Shown piece after piece: positions 5,153 to 8,880 of a DNA stretch of 8,880 nt. The position numbers and the translations under genes are program-made. The first letter of the stretch is position 1, and every line of letters starts with the position of its first letter. This stretch comes from Planctomycetaceae bacterium UBA4655 (lineage in GTDB: Bacteria; Planctomycetota; Planctomycetia; Pirellulales; UBA1268): the NCBI GenBank assembly GCA_002405515.1, contig DHLZ01000050.1:395-9274 (forward strand), given 5' to 3'. The notes below the pieces were generated by a model, which saw only the letters and a list, made by a program, of their open reading frames with translations, was not told the DNA's origin and ran no database searches.

Positions 5153-6313
5153 TCAGCTGAGCGACGACGCCAACCGGGCCACGGCGCCGACCAGCGCGTC
5201 GCAGTCTTCGGCGGTGTTAAAGGCTCCGACGCTCGCCCTCACCGTGCCCTCCGGAGTGCCGATTCCGGCATGCACGAGCGCGGCACAGTGGAACCCCGAC
5301 CGCACCTGCACGCCGGCCAACTGCTCGACAGCCGCCGCGACTTCCGCGGGAGCATAGCCCGTCAGCGTGAAACTCACAATCGGCGGCCCGACCTCTGCCG
5401 CGACGACCCGAACGCCGGGCAGCCGCGCGAGCGCCTCCGCGAGGCCGTCGGCGAGCGATCGACACGGACTCGCAGCGGTGACGCCCTGCTGCTCCCTCCA
5501 TCTCGCCGCCGCAGTGAAGGCGGCCAGGGCCGGCAGGTCCGGCGTGCCGGCCTCGAAGCGGTCGCAGACGCTTTGCGGCATTTCGAGGCTCTCGCTCGCG
5601 GTGCCCGTTCCGCCCTGAATGATGGTCCTCGGCTCGACCCCTGCTCGCAGGAAGAGAACGGCCAGGCCCGGCATGCCGAGGAGCCACTTGTGCGCCGGGG
5701 CCACGAGACAGGCGACGCCGAGCGCATCGACGTCGATGGGGAGAACGCCGAGCGTCTGCGACGCATCGAGGATCACGCCGGCTCCCGCGGCTTTCGCGAT
5801 CGACGCCATGGCCGCGACGTCCTGCACCGCTCCCGTCACGTTCGAGGCGTGGGAGACAACGACCCACCGCGTGTCGCGAGCCACGGCCGCTCGGATCGCC
5901 GCCGGATCCACACGCCCCGTGCCGTCGCACGGAACGACGGAAAGCCGGATCGTGCCGGACATCGCGAGGGCGTTCAGCGGCCGGAGCGTCGCGTTGTGGT
6001 CGGCCGCGGTGGCGATGACGTGGTCGCCCGATTCGACGAGCCCGTGGATCGCCATGTTGAGACCGAGCGTCGCGGCCGCCGGCAGCGCGATTCGCGTGAC
6101 ATCCCGGCAGCCGACGAGCCTCGCCGCCGTGAGACGGGCGTCGTGGCGGAGCCGATCCGCGTCGATCGCCTCGCGGTAGCCGCCGCGGCCCGGCGCGACG
6201 CCGTTGTCCCTCGCCGCCCGCTCCCAGGCGTCCCAGACGCACTCGGGCTTCGGCCAGCTCGTCGCCGCATTGTCGAGATACCTTCGCCGAGGCGACGAAT
6301 CTAACCGGTCCAT
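5153..6313 (-). CDS. Class V aminotransferase, cysteine desulfurase-like
   Basis: PLP-dependent fold type I enzyme of 386 residues, resembling the SufS/Csd-related cysteine desulfurase family. YLDNAATSWPKP (12-23) is the family opening. His106 (ADHNATL) stacks on the PLP ring. ILDASQTLG (181-189) carries the Asp183/Gln186 pair that contacts PLP, and Lys209 (APAHKWLLG) forms the Schiff base. VRSGFHCA (337-344) places Cys343 at the active-site sulfur-accepting cysteine of the desulfurases, so persulfide formation is plausible. No IscS-type long active-site loop is evident. The start abuts the moaA stop without a gap (TGAATG), and YkgJ follows. The position inside a molybdopterin operon suggests it supplies sulfur for MoaD thiocarboxylation. 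That role is inferred. Selenocysteine lyase or another PLP activity is possible. Confidence 0.88.
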   Translation of the reverse strand: MDRLDSSPRRRYLDNAATSWPKPECVWDAWERAARDNGVAPGRGGYREAIDADRLRHDARLTAARLVGCRDVTRIALPAAATLGLNMAIHGLVESGDHVIATAADHNATLRPLNALAMSGTIRLSVVPCDGTGRVDPAAIRAAVARDTRWVVVSHASNVTGAVQDVAAMASIAKAAGAGVILDASQTLGVLPIDVDALGVACLVAPAHKWLLGMPGLAVLFLRAGVEPRTIIQGGTGTASESLEMPQSVCDRFEAGTPDLPALAAFTAAARWREQQGVTAASPCRSLADGLAEALARLPGVRVVAAEVGPPIVSFTLTGYAPAEVAAAVEQLAGVQVRSGFHCAALVHAGIGTPEGTVRASVGAFNTAEDCDALVGAVARLASSLS

Positions 6314-7363
6314 TCAACCTCCGATCTGGTACATCGACCGTGCCGGCCGCTCGAACTCCGGCGAACCGATGCCGTGCGCCGCCCGCTTCGCTGCGACGCA
6401 TTCCAAAAGCAGCCTCGCGATCTCGGCGTCGTCGCCGCCCGATCGGAGCACGGCCCGCGCGTCCCACTCGGTCGTGGAAAACAGGCAGTTGCGAAACTGC
6501 CCGTCGGCCGTGAGCCGCAGCCGATCGCAGCGGTCACAGAACGGCCGCGACACCGGGTCGATGAAGCCGACAAGGCCGCCATCACCATCCGGCCCGCCAT
6601 CGGCATACCGGTAATCGACGGCGGGCTGCCCAGGATCGGTCGGCCGCGCCGGCTCGAGCGGCCCAAACCGCGATTCGAGGATCCGCCTCACCTCCTCACC
6701 GGTGAGCACCCGCACGTCGGACCAGGCCCGCTCCGCGTCGAGCGGCATGAACTCGATGAATCGCAGGTGGAAGCCCTCGCGGCGGCAGAACTCGGCCAGT
6801 GGCACGATCTCCAGCTCGGAAAGACCGCGGAGCGAGACGGCGTTGATCCGGATCGATCGAAAGCCGGTCCGCTTGGCGACGGCAAGGCCCTCGAGAACCT
6901 CCGAGAGCCCACGGGTGCGGGCGATCGACTCGAACACCTCGTCTCGCAGGCTGTCGAGGCTCACGTTGAGCCTCGACAGCCCGGCCCTCGCGAGATCCCC
7001 GGCCTGGGCCGCGAGCAGCAGGCCGTTCGTCGTGAGCGAGAGATCCTCGATACCCTCGATCGCCGCGAGCGATCGAACGAGGATGTGGAGATCCTTCCGC
7101 ACGAGCGGCTCGCCCCCGGTGAGCCGGACCGATCGGATCCCGAGACCTACGGCGATCCGCACGACCCGTTCGATCTCCTCGAACGACAGGAGTTCGCTCT
7201 TTGGCTTGAACGTGGCGTCGAGCGGCATGCAGTAGGTGCAGCGGAGATTGCAGCGGTCGGTCACGCTCACCCGCAGATCGGTGTGGAGCCTGCCAAAACC
7301 GTCGATCAGTCGAGGAGCCGTGCCGCCGCGTGGCCCCATCGTTGCTTCGGCGAACGATGTCAT
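6314..7363 (-). CDS. moaA: GTP 3',8-cyclase MoaA
   Basis: This radical SAM enzyme converts GTP to (8S)-3',8-cyclo-7,8-dihydroguanosine 5'-triphosphate, the first committed step of molybdenum cofactor synthesis, which MoaC then completes. The product has 349 residues. CNLRCTYC (Cys38, 42, 45) binds the radical-SAM 4Fe-4S cluster, and LTGGEP (81-86) is the SAM-binding GGEP motif. The second cluster is bound by Cys276, 279 and 293 (FCDRCDR and NCLF). The C-terminus ends in Gly-Gly (MYQIGG), as in active MoaA. The ATG at 7363 overlaps the moaE stop as ATGA. A longer in-frame start at 7477 would lie inside moaE and add arginine-rich, non-conserved sequence. The stop abuts the start of the class V aminotransferase. 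Confidence 0.96.
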   Translation of the reverse strand: MTSFAEATMGPRGGTAPRLIDGFGRLHTDLRVSVTDRCNLRCTYCMPLDATFKPKSELLSFEEIERVVRIAVGLGIRSVRLTGGEPLVRKDLHILVRSLAAIEGIEDLSLTTNGLLLAAQAGDLARAGLSRLNVSLDSLRDEVFESIARTRGLSEVLEGLAVAKRTGFRSIRINAVSLRGLSELEIVPLAEFCRREGFHLRFIEFMPLDAERAWSDVRVLTGEEVRRILESRFGPLEPARPTDPGQPAVDYRYADGGPDGDGGLVGFIDPVSRPFCDRCDRLRLTADGQFRNCLFSTTEWDARAVLRSGGDDAEIARLLLECVAAKRAAHGIGSPEFERPARSMYQIGG

Positions 7364-7818
7364 GATGACGCCCCCCCGTCGAACACGGTCTCGGGATGCA
7401 CCCATCGCCGCTCGCCGGCGGCAGACTCGTCGCACTTCCAGATCGGCACGCTGCGTTTGATCTCCTCCATCACCCACTCGGCCGCCGCGAAGGCCTCGCG
7501 TCGGTGGGCCGCCGCCGTGGCCACGGCGACGCTCGCCTCACCGACCCCGACCATGCCGAGCCGGTGCACGATCCCGCAGCCGGCGAGGGAGAACCTCCCC
7601 ACGGCGGCATCCCGCAGGCGGGCGAGCTCGCGCACCGCCATCGGCTCGTGCGACTCGTACTCCAGCCGCTCCGTCACGGCGTCGCCCGTGTGACGCCGAG
7701 TCGTGCCCAGGAAAAGCACCGTCGCGCCGGCGTCGGGGTCGGCCACGGATGCCAGGAGCGCCGCTTGGTCGATCGCTCCGTGCACGAGCGAGACCCCGCC
7801 TTTTCTCGGAGCATCCAT
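7360..7818 (-). CDS. moaE: Molybdopterin synthase large subunit MoaE
   Basis: MoaE is the catalytic subunit of molybdopterin synthase. With thiocarboxylated MoaD it adds two sulfurs to cyclic pyranopterin monophosphate. The product has 152 residues, the usual length. GTTRRHTG (38-45) and LEYESHEPMA (52-61) are conserved core motifs, and IVHRLG (83-88) follows. AAHRREAF (103-110) holds the His/Arg pair of the active site. KRSVPIWKCD (121-130) holds Lys121 and Lys128, matching the two catalytic lysines of the E. coli enzyme. The ATG at 7818 is 11 nt after the moaD stop, with a GAGGC-type ribosome site between. A longer start at 8004 would run inside moaD in another frame and is rejected. The stop overlaps the moaA start. 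Confidence 0.95.
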   Translation of the reverse strand: MDAPRKGGVSLVHGAIDQAALLASVADPDAGATVLFLGTTRRHTGDAVTERLEYESHEPMAVRELARLRDAAVGRFSLAGCGIVHRLGMVGVGEASVAVATAAAHRREAFAAAEWVMEEIKRSVPIWKCDESAAGERRWVHPETVFDGGASS

Positions 7819-7829
7819 CTGCTTTCGCC

Positions 7830-8069
7830 TCAGCCTCCGCTCACCGGCGGGATGATCGCCACGTCGGCATCTCCGGGAACATGGTCCGCGTCGGCGGCGT
7901 AGCTGTTTCCAACCGCGACGGCGCTGCGGGCGAGCAGTTCCGCGACCGCCGGGATGCGGTCCCGGATCCGCCGCCGGAGTTCGGCGACCGACCCGCCCGC
8001 CCATTCCAGGTCGAGCCGGCGGGTTCCGGCCGATTCGGCCATTCCGGCGAACAGGTTCACGACGACCAT
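7830..8069 (-). CDS. moaD: Molybdopterin synthase sulfur carrier subunit MoaD
   Basis: MoaD is a ubiquitin-like small protein whose C-terminal glycine is adenylated by MoeB and converted to a thiocarboxylate, the sulfur donor for MoaE. The product has 79 residues. It opens with a beta strand, VVVNLFAGMAE. The middle holds SVAELRRRIRDRIP, and the end VAIIPPVSGG carries the required terminal Gly-Gly. The ATG at 8069 has an AAGGA ribosome site about 9 nt upstream. It appears to be the first gene of the moa cluster. The 78-nt gap upstream (8070-8147) separates it from the GlpC-like gene on the same strand. I see no convincing promoter there, so readthrough from upstream is possible. No moeB is in the window. 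Confidence 0.95.
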   Translation of the reverse strand: MVVVNLFAGMAESAGTRRLDLEWAGGSVAELRRRIRDRIPAVAELLARSAVAVGNSYAADADHVPGDADVAIIPPVSGG

Positions 8070-8147
8070 CGAAGCATTCCTTGGTCCTTCACGCAGTCGA
8101 ATGTACCACCCGCCGACGACGCCAACACGACAACACCGGGGGCCCGT

Positions 8148-8880
8148 TCAACTCACGACGAGCCGGCCGCTCGTGGCCCCGAGCAGGTCGCCGACGCCGT
8201 CGAGGCAGCCGTAGCTCTTCGCGAGCAGCTTCACCGGATGGACCGTGGGCTTCGTCGTGCCCTGCTCCATCTGAAGGCGACAGGCGGTGCACTCGGTCGT
8301 TCCCGCGGCGATCCCAGAATCACGCATCGCGGCGACGAGCGGGAATCCGGCGCGGAGGCTCGTCCGGTAGTGCTCCCGCGCGAGGCCAAACGTGCCCGCC
8401 ATGCCGCTGCAGCCGTGGTCGTCGGCCTTCAGCGAAAGCCCGGGCACGAGACCGAGCAGGTGCTCCGACGGGCTGCGTCCGCTCCGCATCCGCACGTGGC
8501 AGGGCGTGTGATAGAGGACGCTCGCAAACACGGGGGCGAAATCGAGCCGCAGCCGCCCCTCGCGGTGCATCTCCCAGAGGAAGGTGGTCGCGTCGCAGGT
8601 GGCGTCCGCCACCCGCTTCGTCTCTTCGTCGTCCACGAGCAACGGATAGTCGTGCGTGATGCAGGTGACCGCCGACGGCTCCGTGGCCACGATCCGATAG
8701 CCCTGCCGCACCGCCTCGGAGAGGATTCGCACGTTCCTACGGGCCAGTCGCCTCGCCCCGTCGAGATCCCCCTCCGAAAACATCGGCATGCCTGCGGCCA
8801 CCTGCCTGGGGTCGCCGAAGCCGCCGATGCCGTTGTGCTCGAGCACGGCGACGAACGCCTGGCCCAAACCCGGGTAGTGC
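8148..8880 (-). CDS. GlpC-like iron-sulfur oxidoreductase, C-terminal part
   Basis: The frame is open to the right window edge, so the N-terminus is missing. The 243 visible residues resemble the cysteine-rich-domain region of GlpC/GlcF-type iron-sulfur subunits, which pass electrons from a flavin dehydrogenase to quinones. In many bacteria this region is fused to an FAD-linked oxidase. The first repeat has VAAGMPMFSEGDLDGARRLA where CCGMP-type cysteines are common, so it probably lacks a cluster. The second repeat has YHTPCH, then DHGCSGMAGTFGL (Cys-Ser where Cys-Cys is classical), then TECTACRLQMEQGT with a CxxC pair. Substrate cannot be assigned. Glycerol-3-phosphate, glycolate and D-lactate are all possible. 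The moaD gene follows after 78 nt. Confidence 0.8.
   Translation of the reverse strand, partial: HYPGLGQAFVAVLEHNGIGGFGDPRQVAAGMPMFSEGDLDGARRLARRNVRILSEAVRQGYRIVATEPSAVTCITHDYPLLVDDEETKRVADATCDATTFLWEMHREGRLRLDFAPVFASVLYHTPCHVRMRSGRSPSEHLLGLVPGLSLKADDHGCSGMAGTFGLAREHYRTSLRAGFPLVAAMRDSGIAAGTTECTACRLQMEQGTTKPTVHPVKLLAKSYGCLDGVGDLLGATSGRLVVS

Noticed and set aside
5141..6304. Long plus-strand open frame of 387 codons
   Set aside because: It is antisense to the class V aminotransferase, arginine-rich and motif-free.
6374..7693. Long plus-strand open frame of 439 codons
   Set aside because: It lies opposite moaA and moaE, both unmistakable. The composition is that of a shadow frame.

Overview
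This is a GC-rich chromosomal window with densely packed genes, most of them on the minus strand in two tightly coupled runs. Three things suggest a planctomycete (Planctomycetota, Pirellulales-like): the HU-type protein, a very small exported protein of a kind I associate with that phylum, and a class 1B dihydroorotate dehydrogenase linked to trpS and acpS. That assignment rests on recalled protein similarity, not on a search.

Layout. (1) Positions 1-660 are transposon debris. The 5' end of an IS21-type istA gene (plus strand) runs into the 3'-truncated front half of an IS5-type transposase (minus strand), with the junction near 300. (2) Positions 665-1111 encode an unrecognised four-helix membrane protein (plus strand). 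(3) Positions 1156-3607 are a minus-strand operon, pyrD-trpS-acpS, in which both junctions are ATGA start/stop overlaps. (4) Positions 3608-3857 are a divergent control region with a candidate promoter on each side. (5) An HU-family gene (3858-4181) and a small exported-protein gene (4295-4528) follow on the plus strand. Between them is a stretch rich in inverted repeats. (6) Positions 4632-8069 are a minus-strand cluster, transcribed from high to low coordinates: moaD-moaE-moaA-class V aminotransferase (cysteine desulfurase-like)-YkgJ-type cysteine-cluster protein. (7) Positions 8148-8880 hold the C-terminal part of a GlpC-like iron-sulfur oxidoreductase that runs off the window edge.

How the genes fit together. 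The moa block is a coherent molybdenum-cofactor unit. MoaA makes the first cyclic intermediate from GTP (with MoaC, not in the window). MoaD and MoaE form molybdopterin synthase. The abutting class V enzyme is a plausible sulfur source for the MoaD thiocarboxylate. The pyrD-trpS-acpS run is housekeeping (pyrimidine synthesis, tRNA charging, acyl-carrier-protein activation).

I found no phage, CRISPR, defence or biosynthetic system, and no RNA gene. The items most worth a second look are the desulfurase-like gene embedded in the moa operon, the multi-stem intergenic element between the HU and small exported-protein genes, the hairpin over the istA ribosome binding site, a -1 slippery heptamer in the IS5 remnant, and the cysteine-poor iron-sulfur motifs of the GlpC-like protein.
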